Below, in pieces: positions 43,783 through 55,754 of a stretch of DNA of 64,000 nucleotides. The stretch is from Massariosphaeria phaeospora. Lineage: Eukaryota; Ascomycota; Dothideomycetes; Pleosporales. Within the stretch, counting starts at the first letter, position 1. Each line of letters starts with the position of its first letter. Below the pieces are notes generated by a model that worked only from the letters and a program-made list of their open reading frames with translations, was not told the origin of the DNA and made no database searches. The stretch lies in the NCBI GenBank assembly GCA_011032825.1, contig JAADJZ010000011.1, positions 1,277,501-1,341,500 on the forward strand, given 5' to 3'. The translations under genes were made by a program, and so were the position numbers.

Positions 43783-44524
43783 AACCACCAGTAACCCGGC
43801 CAAACCAGTAACCCGGCCAAAAAACGCCAAGACTACGAACACCAACCTGCTTCTACTATGCCTACACCTACGAACGCGCAATTACGTGAACACGAAGGCA
43901 GACTGCTCCTTGCTCTTGAAGCTTTTAGAGCTGGCAAATTCCGAAGCCTCTACGCAGCTGCACAGTCTTTTACTGTTGTTGATCACCGTCGACTTGCTGA
44001 ACGCGATAAAGGAACACCTTTTGGCCTAGAAACTACGTCTACTCTCCGTAAGCTTACAAGCACCGAAGAAGAAACGATTGTCTAATACATTCTTGACCTT
44101 GACGCGCGAGGATTCGCGCCCCTTTTATCTGAGGTGGCTGATATGGCTAATAAACTGCTGGGCGAGCGTAGTAGCAGGCTAGTAGGCAAGAACTGGCCTG
44201 CGCGCTTCGTAACGCGTTCATCTGAGCTCAAAATGGCTTTCAATCGAGCCAAGGATAGGCAGAGAATACTCCAAGAGGATCCAGAGATAATTGGCGCGTG
44301 GTTCAAGCTGGTGGAGGACACCAAAGCCAAGTACGGCGTCCACGACGACGACGTGCACAACTTTGACAAGACTAGCTTCCAGATGGGCGTAATTGGCTCC
44401 ATGAAGGTCGTTACAGGCTCTCAGAGACGTACTCGACCTAATCTTATCCAGCCAGGCGATCGAGAGTGGGTAACAGTCATCCAGAGCATTTGCGCCGCAG
44501 GGTACGCGATCCTGCCGTTTATTA
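43783..44524 (+). mobile_element. 5' half of a Fot1-like transposon, cut by the long-TIR element
   Basis: The left end follows TA (43781-43782) and carries ACCAGTAACCCGGCCAA twice in tandem. The transposase frame from the ATG at 43858 has a single stop (TAA at 44083) and runs through the HTH region (YILDLDARGFAPLLSEVADM) to the first Asp region (HNFDKTSFQMG) and ILPFII, where it ends abruptly at 44524. The second half is not found on the other side of the interrupting element. A RIP-degraded copy of the same family lies at 53.5-54.9 kb. Confidence 0.85.
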
Positions 44525-44679
44525 TTGGTGCAGTTCGAAATACCGCATACACCTCGTAAAAGTTTAGGCCGATCGGCAGATTCTTGGGCTATGGGAGCGG
44601 CATCTAGCAACACCCAAATTAGTACTATACAGAATGTTTTGCCTATATTAGCGCTATACAAACTATATTTAGCTCCTAT

Positions 44680-45078
44680 TAGGCTAGTAAATAGGTAGAG
44701 GTTGAGTTAGAGTTGAGTTAGCTTACGTTAGACTCCAACTCAACTCTAGCCTTAACCCGCGCTAGTTACTAAGCAGCTTGAGTTAGAGTTAAGTTAAAGT
44801 AGTTAAAGCTTAAAGTTGTAGTTAAGTCTTACATAATATTTACAACCTATATTAACATTAAGTTTTCTATGTATATTTATTACATTTATTTATTAACGTT
44901 ATAGTTTTTTAACTATTTAGGTAACTCTAACTTAACTTTTAACCTAAAGCTTTGACTACTCTAACCTAACCTCTACCTACGCTAGGTTAACTCTAACTCA
45001 ATTTTAACTTAAAGTCTGTGCGACCTATAACCCAACTTATACCTATTAATAGGTACTTTCTACTTATTCGCTAGCGTA
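44680..45078 (+). mobile_element. hAT MITE copy 1, RIP-degraded
   Basis: About 399 bp with ends TAGGCTAGTAAATAGG and CGCTAGCGTA. Many C-to-T changes relative to copies 2 and 3. The 8 bases on the left (GCTCCTAT) do not recur on the right, so one flank was lost or recombined. Confidence 0.75.
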
Positions 45079-45121
45079 AGTCCGGTGTATTGATAGCGCT
45101 ATCTTAAAGCTGCGTCTCGAA

Positions 45122-45514
45122 TACGCTGGCGAATGGGTAGGGGGTACCCATCGATGGGTATAGGTTGAGTTATGGGTCGCACAGACCTTGGGTTAAAGTT
45201 GGGTTAGAGTTAACCTAGCGTAGGTAGGGGTTGGGTTAGGGTGGTCAAAGCTCTGGGTTGGGGGTTAGGTTAGGGTTACCTAAATAGTTAAGAAACTGTG
45301 ATAAGTAAATGTGATAAATATACATAGAAAACTTAATATTAATATAAGTTGTAAATATTATGTAAGACCCAACCACAACCCTAAGCTTTGACCACTCTAA
45401 CCCAACCTCTACCCAAGCTGCTTAGTAACTAGCGCGGGTTAAGGCTAGGGTTGGGTTGAGGTCTGACGTAAGCTAACCCAACCCTAACCCAACCTCTACC
45501 CATTTACCAGCCTA
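45122..45514 (-). mobile_element. hAT MITE copy 2, inverted
   Basis: 393 bp, flanked by a perfect 8-bp duplication GTCTCGAA (45114-45121 and 45515-45522). The ends are TACGCTGGCGAATGGGTAG and the complement of TAGGCTGGTAAATGGGTAG. Internal GGGTTAGGGTT-like strings resemble telomere repeats by chance. Confidence 0.9.
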
Positions 45515-45708
45515 GTCTCGAAGCAAAGAGAGATAAGCTAGCTTTTTGCAGAAGTAGTTCGTTTAAATCTCGTACGTTAGGCCTGTTTCGGGGCTGCTAT
45601 CTATTATCTAGTTAACGTTGTACTAGCCTTTAGTAAATACTTTCTTTCTAATCTATCTAACTAGCCCAAAGGCGCTAAGATCGCAAAGCTTCTACTACTC
45701 TAAAAAGT

Positions 45709-46100
45709 AGGCTGGTAAATGGGTAGAGGTTGGGTTAGGGTTGGGTTAGCTTACGTCAGACCTCAACCCAACTCTAGCCTTAACCTGCGCTAGTTACTAA
45801 GCAGCTTGGGTAGAGGTTGGGTTAGAGTGGTCAAAGCTTAGGGTTGTGGTTGGGTCTTACATAATATTTACAACCTATATTAATATTAAGTTTTCTATGT
45901 ATATTTATCACATTTACTTATTACAGTTTCTTAACTATTTAGGTAACCCTAACCTAACCCCCAACCCAGAGCTTTGACCACCCTAACCCAACCCCTACCC
46001 ACGCTAGGTTAACTCTAACCCAACCTTAACCCAAGGTCTGTGCGACCCATAACCCAACCTATACCCATCGATGGGTACCCCCTACCCATTCGCCAGCGTA
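45709..46100 (+). mobile_element. hAT MITE copy 3
   Basis: 392 bp, flanked by a perfect 8-bp duplication CTAAAAAG (45701-45708 and 46101-46108). Collinear with copies 1 and 2. Not RIP-degraded to the extent of copy 1. Confidence 0.9.
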
Positions 46101-46319
46101 CTAAAAAGTGCTCTGTGTGTATCTAAATCTCTTGTAATACGCCGTAGGCAATTAGCAGCCAGCTACTTGATAGTATACAATCTCAAACTAGCACGTTTAG
46201 GTTAACAGGTAGCTGCGGCGCTAGAAAACCCTGTAGCGCTAGTGCGTAGAGAAACTAACTAGCGGATTTAGCTGCTAAATTTCGTAGCTGTGCTTTCAAA
46301 ACTTTTCGCTGCAAAGCCT

Positions 46320-47609
46320 TAGACTAAGGCTCTCTCTCTCGCTACCTCTCTCGCTACCGCTGTTATCACTGCCAGCAACGCTACCAGTCCTTATCGATCA
46401 AGAGCTTGTACGTTTTCGCCTGTTTTTGGAGGCCTAATTGTCTTTGTACTTAAAGAGCGCCAATCTTATAATATCCAACGGCGCCTGCGTCGTAGATTGG
46501 CCGTTTTGACACTCTCGTGCTCACATCGCGATGATATAGCCATTAGCCAGGTAGTAGTTCTCAAATCTCTCGACGTCGCTTTGAGGCACCTAGCAAACGT
46601 AACCTCTGTTCTAGCAGCTAGCGTTTTGACACTGCCAACGATCTCTAATGCCTACAACAGGACCGTCACCTGCAACCTCTGCCTGTATCGCTTGATCAAG
46701 GCCCTCCTCTTGTATCTGGGTGGCGATTTGTGGGCGAATTCGAACTGCCGCACCTACGCGAGGCTGAGTTCGCTAAGAGGCACCTCCAGGTGGTGTATCC
46801 TCCGTCAAAACTAGGTCGAAGTCAATGTGAGTCTTGTAGCTAGTTGCCTTGAAAACCTCCTCCGCTAACACTTTGACGCGCTCAAAGCTTGTTGAATCAT
46901 CTCTCCGGATTACTTTTACAGCCCTATCTCGCTTGTTCTGCCTCGCTGGGTATACGGTGGCGCATATGCTTCGAATGCTCACTCGGCGAGGTGCGAGATC
47001 CTCTACTACCCGATTTGCCCATCGCTACAGCCTAGCGCAGCTCACCCACAGGAGTGGCCGGTTGAGCTCGCTATCGTTGGCTTCAGGTATACTGTTTTTA
47101 TCTGGGTCGCCGAATGAGGCTCTCTATCGTACGTCTACGTTGACGTTAACAGAGCCTTCATACGGTGACACCGATGAGTGGTCCCCCGGCTCGAACGCCT
47201 GAGTAAGCCCTGCTTGAGATAGTAGCACTTGAGAGGCAGTCTCTGTGGCGCCTGCAATCTCTGCAACCTCATATTCGGCGCCCTCCTCTATATCCTCTGC
47301 TAACTCAAACTTAAGCGCCGGATCGCTCGGCGGCTCGCTCGGCGGCTCGTCGTCATCGTATTCGGGTATAAACAGGCCAGATTTGGCGGCAGCAGATGGC
47401 TGGCTTCGAGTGTTGCCAGAAATCTCGCCCAACGGTCTGCGCTGCGCCGGCGCCGGCGACTCGGTCGAATCCTGGGTGGGTTGCTTGCCCTGCCTATTAG
47501 CAACCTTCGCCCTCTTCGTATTTGGCGGATTTATGCCCTGTTTGAACGGCGTGGGCGTTTTACGCGGGCGTTTGCTTATACTAGCAAACATTGAGTTCGT
47601 ATAACGCAT
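46320..47609 (-). pseudogene. Unidentified element-borne gene, broken by TAG stops
   Basis: A single frame from the ATG at 47609 continues to about 46320, interrupted only by nonsense codons (TAG at 47124-47126 and further on). The N-terminal third is basic then acidic (KRPRKTPTPFKQG, EYDDDEPPSEPP). The C-terminal third has a Cys pattern, CQNASC-N-GYVCWV, followed by an HY-like ENYYLANGYIIAM segment, which looks like a small zinc-binding module. I do not recognise the family. Being inside the long-TIR element, it may be the element's own protein or a captured gene. Confidence 0.5.
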
Positions 47610-48406
47610 AAGCGGGCGGAGAAAATGTAGCGCCTAGATTTGCTGCGTAGCTGCTAGCAAACTCAACACCAAATCTGAGCCTTACGTTTAAGCAGAAAAC
47701 AACAACAATAGAAGCTAAATATAGTTTGTATAGCGCTGATATAGGCAAAACATTCTGTATAGTACTAATTTAGGTGTTGCTAGATGCCGCCCCTATAGCC
47801 CGAGAATCTGCCGATCGGCCTAAACCTTTTACGAGGTGTATGCGGTATTTCGGACTGCACCAATAGCTTATGCGCGATAATTGCTGCTTCTTTTGAGACC
47901 TTCTCAAAGGCTTCTACTACAGACGTTGGTGAGCTATCTATATGCCTCTAAATCCTTGCCTTTACGAGCGTCGATTGCGACCCTAGTTCAAGGGTATTGC
48001 TTGGGGTTTGCGACTGCTAGGGCTCGTTGTTGATAAGCAGTAGTAGTAATGGAGTACGCAACCGGACGTCAAAGGCTGTTATGACCTGTTCTAGGTTAAA
48101 TAGAACCAATCCAGCGCCTCGAAACTTTCTTTGGATATTACTAGAAGTAATTGCAGCATTATAGGCGCGTATGAAGCATGGTAGGAACTCAAGTTTCGTA
48201 ATATAAGTGATCCGGTTGCGCATGAGATCTTCAGCTTGGCGCCTGTACGCCTTTTTTAAGAGAGCAAAACAACCCACATCAAGAGGCTGCAGGAGGTGCG
48301 ATGAGTGCGAAAGCATGCAAATAGTAATAATCTTGTTCTTCTTGCAGTATTGCTGGAATTCGAGCGAGTCGTAGCTCTTATGGCCGTTAATTGCGAGCAG
48401 TCGGTA

Positions 48407-50545
48407 CCGAGGTTGGCCAGCCGATGAGCCAGGGCGGCCGACGAGCCACCCCAACATCACAACACCAACCTTACGCCAAACTTCCACACGCGATAACTCC
48501 ACCAATATGACAGCTATTGAGGATGCGATTGCGGAAATCGAATCTCGCGAAGAAGGCGCATCTTTTTCGTATAGAAAAGTAGCCAATCAGTTCGCTGTCA
48601 ATAGAACCACATTGTCGCGCCGCCATCAAGGCAAAACGTCCTCCAATGCAGGAGAAGCACAACAACGCGCCCACCTCAGCCCCCAACAAGAGCATGAGCT
48701 TGTAATTTATTTACAAGGCTTAACAGAGCGTAGGCTACCTCCAACCCGGACAATGATAAAAAATATGGCCTCTAAGGTGGCCAAAACCCAGGTCTCTGAG
48801 CGCTAGGTTACACGCTTTTTGGACCGCAATTCCGCCCATCTTACCAGCAAATGGACTACCGGAATCGATCGCAATCGTCACAAGGCTGACTCTAAGGCAA
48901 GATACTGCAAGTATTTTGAACTTATCCATGGGAAGATGCGGGAGTACGACGTTGAGGCCGAGAATGTGTACAATATGGATGAAAAAGGCTTCCTACTCGG
49001 CACTACAGCGCGCTCAAAACGCGTGTTTAGTAAGAGACTTTGGCAGCAAAAGAGGACAAGGCAGGCGCTTCAAGATAGCTCAAGAAAATGGATTACCGTT
49101 CTGGCTTGCGTGTGCGCAGATGGGTCAAGTTTGCCGCCAGGCATCATTTTTGAGGGCAAGAGCGGCATTCAAAACACCTGGTTACAGGACGTACAAGTCG
49201 GTAAACACGACGCCTTTTTCGGACACTCAGCCTCAGGATGGAGCAATAATGACCTTGGTTTGGCGTGGCTTGAACAGGTGTTTGAGCGTACAACAAGGAA
49301 GAAAGCGCGGCGGAGATACCGCCTGCTCATCCTTGATGGCCACGCCAGCCACCTTACTATGGATTTTATTAATTTCTGCGACAGCCAAAAGATTCTCCTT
49401 GCTGTGTTCCCCCCTTATGCAACGCATAGTTTTCAACCTCTAGATGTAGTGTTGTTTGCGCCTCTTTCAAATTCATACTCTAAGGAACTTGAACAATTCA
49501 TTCACCAAAGCCAGGGCCTATTAGCACTCAAAAAAGCGACTTTTTCCCGTTGTTCTGGGCCGCCTGGAGGTCCTCCTTTAAGGAAGCAACTATACTCAAA
49601 AGCTTTGAGGCAACAGGCATTTTCCCGATAAATGCAGAAGTCATCCTCCAACGCTTCAACAACTACACTTCTAGTGAAGATAGCGACTCTAGCTTGGATT
49701 CAAAGGGAGATAACAGTAGCTAGAGAGATCTCCGAAAAGTATTTAACGCTGCAGTGTCAAATGTGGCGGCAAAGTCGTCGCAGAAGTTAGGGCGCGCACT
49801 GCATTCTCTGCAGGTACAGAATGAGCTTCTCAACTACGAAAATCAAGGCCTACGCGCTACAGTTGAAAGCAAAAAAGCGCGTAAGACGAAAGGCAAGGTC
49901 CTTGACCTTTAACAACGCAAAGAGTTTCATAGTGGTGCGATGTTCTGGTCTCCAAGAAAGGTACGAGAAGCCAATGCGCAAGAGACAGTAAAACAACGCC
50001 TTGAAGAGAAAGAAAAACTCCAAAAATCTCGCAATAAAGAGCTTAAAGCAGCTGCTGCCTTGTACAAAAAAAAGCAACAAGCAGATAAAAAGGTAGCTAG
50101 AGAGGAGGCTAAAATAGTGAAGAATGCAGAGAAGGCAGCGAAGGCAGAACAACTTGCTGCAGCTAAGGCGCAAAAACAACAGGAACGCAACGCTCTTAAC
50201 GCCTAAAATTCTCTACAATTATCCCAAAGAGGCAAAAGGCCAGCCTCACAAAAGGCTGCATTAAAATCCAAAAGGCAGCGTAGTGCAGCTTGTGTGCAAG
50301 AGGTTGCTAAGGCTGCACTAGCTGCTCTACTAGCACCACTAACACAGTTACGAACACGAACAATTAAGAGGCTAAATAGATATTCTGTATAGACCAAAAG
50401 TTTTATATTAACCTGTTTACTACTCTACTGTAAAATCTCGTGATAATAGCTATCGTAGGTAGTGCTGCAGCTTTACTTTTATTAGTAATAATTTGGAATA
50501 GAGTGGCTCGTCGGCTGCCTTGGCTTATCGGCTAGCTAACCTCGG
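48407..50545 (+). mobile_element. Element H: 2.14-kb pogo-like transposon nested in G1
   Basis: TA duplications at 48405-48406 and 50546-50547. The TIRs of about 42 bp start CCGAGGTT(G/A)G; the right copy shows C-to-T changes relative to the left. Each TIR carries GCCGA(T/C)GAGCCA twice. The uninterrupted target sequence is visible in G2 near 52.59 kb. Confidence 0.92.
48507..50392 (+). pseudogene. Pogo-like transposase of element H, three stops and one frameshift
   Basis: The frame opens at the ATG at 48507 with a Psq-type HTH (SYRKVANQFAVNRTTLSRR). TAG at 48804, then open to about 49546, where a one-base loss in a T run shifts the frame. The shifted frame carries on through TAG near 49721 and TAA near 49909 to the end at 50390. 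Catalytic Asps: YNMDEKGF, LLILDGHAS, FQPLDVVLF. A long Lys/Glu/Ala coiled coil (49950-50206) precedes the basic C terminus. A Trp in FWSPRK is intact here where element F has a stop. Confidence 0.9.
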
Positions 50546-51652
50546 TAGCTGCTAACTACTCTTTTCTTTGTATGCTCATCAAAGTGCTTCAACTACTTAA
50601 AACCAAGCTTATTCGTTGTCTAGCTGTTCTTAGAGACCGCAATAACCTAGTCCTAAAGCAGGTTATTCTCTTTATACCAGGCAAAGAGGTAGTAGTAGCC
50701 TTTGAAAATAATAAAAAGTAGAATAGGCTACCTTGTCGCGTTGATGCTTTGGATAACTGTTGTTTTAATGTTTACTTTCTATTGCCTTGCTGTACTGCCT
50801 TTAGCTGTCCTCGTCTCTCTAAAGCTGTAACAACTGCTTTAGTTAATATCTAGCCTATTATAAAGCCTACTTTATTAAAGTTGTACGTGTTTTTATTCTA
50901 GATGCCGTACTTAGCTTTGATATTAGCTACTAGGCTGAACTAGCCTTGAATAACTTTTAGATTCTCGCAGAGTGCTCTTTTATAATTGTACTTGCGATTA
51001 AACTTTATTGTAAACTCAAAGCAGCTCTTATTCTACGTACTAGGCTAGTTTAAGCTAACTTGGCCTAGATTGCGCTTTGCGCGTAAGGAATTGGCTATAT
51101 CAGCTACAGCTGCGAGCCTAAAGGAAAATCCGCGCGTAATAAGCTTAAGTATATACTTAATAACTACCTTTTTCTTAAGCTTAGTTAGATTCTTTAATTT
51201 AGGCTAGCGATCTGCTTGTAAAGAGCGTTCAGCGTATTAATTGCTTAGTGTCTTTTGAAGAACGTTATAGATAGCTGCAGCGCGTTGCTAAAAAAGTGTT
51301 GCGTTTTGTTTAAGAGCTTGAAGAGCAGTCTGTACCTAGCGTTCCTTAGAAAGTCCTATCTAGTATTGTTGTTAAGGCATCGCGTACATAGATAGAGTTA
51401 GTAGAGGCTTGGCAAAAGTAAGCAGCGAACCTGTGTAAGCGGCGAACTCGTAAAGTACGTTATCTTATTATAGTAATGTACTTTCAATAACGTAAAGTAC
51501 TAGCGAACCCGACAAACTAGTGAACCCGACAAAATATCTTAGCACAACCAACTTATCTTAAAGAACATTAAATTAATTGCTATCAAACAAGAAACCTGCG
51601 TACGTCGTGCTAGCTCTAGATTTAAAAGCTTTTTCTAACGTACCTTACGAGC

Positions 51653-53496
51653 TCGCCGGACACACGGGTTCGCCGAACACTTTTGCCAAGCTCCTACCAA
51701 AACCACTCTATTCTAGCGCAAAACAGCTTACTTTAGCTCTATATAGAGCAATCTAACCTAAGATGTTATTTAGAGTTTACTTCTGCTACTTGCTTACACG
51801 TACGTGCGTTATGCTCGGTTTAACTGCACCGTTTACACTGCCTTTAAGATAGTTCACCTGCTTTAGCGCGCACCTGCGTTTTTAGCTTTTTTTTATTACT
51901 ACGCGCTCTAAACTCCTTTAGAGCAGTTAGACAAGCTTTATTCTCAACTATCAAGGTTCTTTCTGCCTAAACCTGCTTTCTTTTATGCGATCTACGTTGC
52001 GTAGCAGCTTCATTTGCCGCTCAAAGCTCTGCGATTTTCTTTTGCGCTAACACTAGCTTGTGCGCGATAATAGCTGCTTTTTTTGAGACTTTCTTAAAGG
52101 CCTCTACTATAGACGTTGGTAAGCTATCTATATGCTTCTAAATTCTTGCTTTTACAAGCGTCAATTGCGACTCTAGTTTAAAAGTATTGCTTAAGGTTTG
52201 CAACTGCTAGGGCTCGTTGTTAATAGACAGTAGTAGTAATAGAGTACGCAACTAGACGTTAAGAGCTGTTATAACCTGTTCTAGGTTAAATAGAACCAAT
52301 CTAGCGCCTTGAAACTCTTTTTGGATATTACTAAGAGTAATTGCTGCATTATAGGCGCGTATAAAGCATAGTAGAAACTTAAGTTTTGTAATGTAGGTAA
52401 TCTAGTTGCGCATAAAATCTTCGGCTTAGCGCCTGTACGCTTTTTTTAGAAAAGCAAAACAACCTACATTAAAAGGCTGTAAGAAGTGCGATAAGTGCGG
52501 AAGCATACAAATAGTAATAATCTTGTTTTTCTTGCAGTATTGCTGAAATGCGAGCGAGTTATAGCTCTTATAGCCGTTAATTGCAAGTAGTTAGTAGGTA
52601 CTAACTACTCTTTTCTTTGTATACTTATTAAAGTGCTTCAACTACTGCAGGCTAAGTTTATTTGTTGTCTAGCTGTTTTTAGAAACTGCAATAACCTAGT
52701 TCTAAAGCAGATCCTTTTCTTTGTACTAAGCAAAGAGGTAATAGCAGCTCTTAAAGATAATAAAAAGTAGAATAGCTTACCTTGTCGCGTTAATGCCTTG
52801 GATAACTGTTGTTTATTTTCTATTGCCTTGCTGTATTGCCTTTAGCTGTTCTCGTTTCTCTAAAGCTGTAACAACTGCTCTAGTTGTTATCTAGCCTATT
52901 ATAAAGCCTGTCTTGTTAAAGTTGTACGTGTCTTTATTCTAGATGCCGTACTTGGCCTTAATGTTAGCTACTAGGCTAAACTAGCTCTAGATAACTTTTA
53001 AGTTCTCGCAAAGCGCTCTTTTATAATTGTACTTGCAATTAAACTTTATTGTAAACTTAAAGCAGTGCTTAACCTACGTACTAAGCTAGTTTAAGCTAAC
53101 CTAGCCTAGATTGCGCTTTGCGCGCAAGGAATTGGCTATATTAGCTACAGCTGCGAGCCTAGAAAGAAATCCGCGCGTAATAAGCTTAAGTATATACTCA
53201 ACAACTACGCTCTCTTTAGTTTTTGTTAGATTTATCAATTTAGGCTTGTAATCTGCTTGTAAAGGCCGTTTAGCGCGTTAATTGCTTAGTGTTGCTTAAG
53301 AGACGTTATAGATAGCTGCAGCGCGTTGCAAAAAAAGTGTTGCATCTTGTTTAAAAGCTTAAAAAGCAGTTTGTATCTGACGTTTATTAGAAAGCTCTAT
53401 TTAGTGTTGTTGTAGAAGCATCGTGTACATAGGTAGAGTTAGTAGAAGCTTGGCAAACGTGTTCGGCGAACTTGTGTATCCAGCAAGCTCGTAAAG
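51653..53496 (-). mobile_element. Fot1-like element G2, heavily RIP-degraded but full length
   Basis: TA duplications at 51651-51652 and 53497-53498. Inverted ends of about 55 bp begin C(C/T)TTACGAGCT(C/T)GC and include a doubled TTCGCCGAACAC-like motif. 1844 bp, as for element A. A minus-strand transposase is readable in fragments (for example VVEYILKLITRGF), with a stop every few tens of codons. Confidence 0.88.
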
Positions 53497-54880
53497 TACG
53501 TTATATCTTTTTAGCAAGTTCGAGCATTGTGCTTTGTATTTCTACAGTTTCTACAGCGCCGTAGAGCTAGTTGTGCTCTTTTTTAACTTTTCTTACTACG
53601 CGCTTTCTTTGATAGCTAAAGTGCTGTAAACGCTTTAGCAGCTACTTGCGCTAATCTATTACTATACTCTATTGTGCTACCTGTCTAAATCTGCTTTCGT
53701 TTTTGTAATTTCTTTTTGTTACTTCTTCAATAGTTTTTTTAAGGCTAGAGATTTGATCGCGCATTAGCTCAACCTAATAGGCTATCTAGTAGGACTTTTT
53801 AACAAGCTAATTAACTCTATTCTTTAGAGATAATAGAGAGAAACTAAGCTTAGTAGTAATAAGCTTTGATTGCGATTCAAATTCAAGCGTATTGCTTAGA
53901 GTTTTTGACTGCTACGGCGTTTCTAGTGCGAGAAGTAGTAGCAGAGTACACAGCCGTACTTCAAAACGATTAAAAACTACTTGCGCGTTGATAGAAACTA
54001 GCTCTAAAGCTTTAAAAGCTTTCTTGCAGTTCTTTGTTGTAAATACCTCAAAAAACGCGTTTCTAAAGGCTAGCAGGAAGCTTTCTTTGTTAATATAGAA
54101 AACGCGCTAGCGCGCTAAGTCTCGAACGCGTTGAGAGTACTTTAGCTTTAGCAGCAAGAAGCAAACTACATCTAGCAGCTAAAGAATATAAAATAAATAG
54201 GCTAGCATGCAAAGCGTAAGAATCTTGTACTTAAGACAATAGTTTTTGAAATTCTAAAATTGGTAGCTCTTATAGCTGTTCAAAATAAGCAGCTAATACT
54301 TCTCTACTTAACGCGCTTTTGTATGCGCGTTAAAATGCTTTAACTACTCAAAACTAAAAGCGTTGTTTGTTTAGCTGTTCTTAGAAACTAAGAGCTTCTA
54401 ATTGCTAGGTATAAAGTTCTCTTCGTACTATGCTAAAATGTAAACGCGCTTTTTGTAGATAATAAATAGCGAGATTGCGTACCTTGCGGTGCAAATGCTT
54501 TAGATAACTGTTACCTACTCTCGATCGCCTAGCTAGATAAAATTAAGTCGAGTACGTTTCTAAGAGCTTGTAACAACTTTTATAAACTCAATAACATAGT
54601 ACACTTATCTAGAAGCTAGTTTTGTTAAAGTTGTGTATATTATTATCTTGAATGCTGTACTTAGCTTTAGTATCCTCAACAAGCTTGAACTACGCGCTAA
54701 TTACTTTAGAATTTTCTATTCTAGGGCGCCAACAGCACTTAGCTTTAGGTAAAGTTTTTCTAGAAACTAGATATACGCGTAGCTTTTAGTATATCTCGTT
54801 ACGCTTTTCTTGCGTAGAGTACTCTTCAAGGTATTAGTAGCGTAAAGTTCTCAACGTTAGATTAAGCTGTAATTTAGACT
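53497..54880 (-). mobile_element. Truncated, RIP-degraded Fot1-like remnant
   Basis: Minus-strand fragments such as FKLVEDTKAKYSIQDNNIHNF match the transposase of the 43.8-kb element collinearly. No TIR was found at either side. The 5' end is lost before the helicase pseudogene begins. Confidence 0.65.
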
Positions 54881-55754
54881 AGTTACTTAGTGCGCTGCCT
54901 TGCACTGTTGCTAGAATTTGCATTAAAATTGTGCACGTAGTTGTAGTGCTTAAGGTTAGAGTTACGCAGCTTAGTAGAGCGACGCAGTAGAGAGAAACGC
55001 AGGTATAATGTTACGCAACTGTAACACAAACAACAAACGCAGTTCGCGTAAGCAGCGCGTTTGCACTGCAAAAGCGAAAGATAGATAGATTTGTAGCAGG
55101 TAGATAATATACGCAGTATTTACACAACTTGCAACTTGCACTTGCACTTGCACCTGCACCAACGCTATAGCAAAGACAAACGTTAAGCTACAGCATTTTG
55201 AGCATCTTGCAGCGTACTCTATAGCTATCTGCAAAGAGTGCAAACATAGCGTACTACCTAGCTATGTTAAAAGTTACTTACAACGCATGCACAGAGTTAA
55301 GCAGAAGCAAGCTAAAGATATAGCAAAGCGAGTGCGCAGCTAGCTAAAGCTAACAGAATACGCTAGCGAGATTCAAGTGCCTAGCTAGGTCGTCGCGCCG
55401 ATTAGCTAGTTGCCGGTTTATTTAGACGGTTTATTATGCTAGCTAGACGCAGCCCGTTGTAGCAAGGTGCTGCGAAGCGTTAAGGCGATAAAGAATTATT
55501 AAAAAGACGTGCATACCTAGTTAGCTGCAAGCAAGAGCGGCCGCCTCAGCTAGGTAGCGCAGAAAGAGATCTAGCTGCGCGTCGACGAGGGCTGCTGACG
55601 CGTACACTGCCAGCGGCTGCTCGTCCAAGGCCTAGGATCGCAGTACTTCGAGGTGCAGCCGCCCGACGACGACAACCTAGGAGTAGTACCTATTAACGGC
55701 GAGGCAGCGTGGGCGCGCGTGGGCGAGGCAATAGCCAAGGCGTAGAAGAGAGTA

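Larger units (their letters stand above)
44525..47863. mobile_element. 3.3-kb element with long terminal inverted repeats and nested MITEs
   Basis: The ends are inverted copies of at least 155 bp (44525-44679 and about 47704-47863), starting TTGGTGCAGT(T/C)CGAAATACC, with TA outside on both sides. Inside are three copies of one hAT MITE and a decayed minus-strand gene. No transposase is recognised. The superfamily is unknown. Its two flanks belong to different host transposons, which argues for rearrangement. Confidence 0.8.
47866..51455 (-). mobile_element. Fot1-like element G1, RIP-degraded, split by element H, left end lost
   Basis: The right terminus ends at 51455 before TA, with inverted ends like those of G2 (51653-53496), to which it is collinear. 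The transposase reads leftwards from about 51.3 kb, is interrupted by pogo element H at TA 48405-48406 and 50546-50547, and resumes with the second Asp region and HLLQPLDVGCF near 48.25 kb. It stops at the long-TIR element at 47865 without reaching its own left TIR. Stops are frequent, mostly TAG. Confidence 0.82.

Noticed and set aside
45180..46080. TTAGGG-like strings suggesting telomeric repeats
   Set aside because: They belong to the hAT MITE copies, are irregular and lie in both orientations; no true TTAGGG array.
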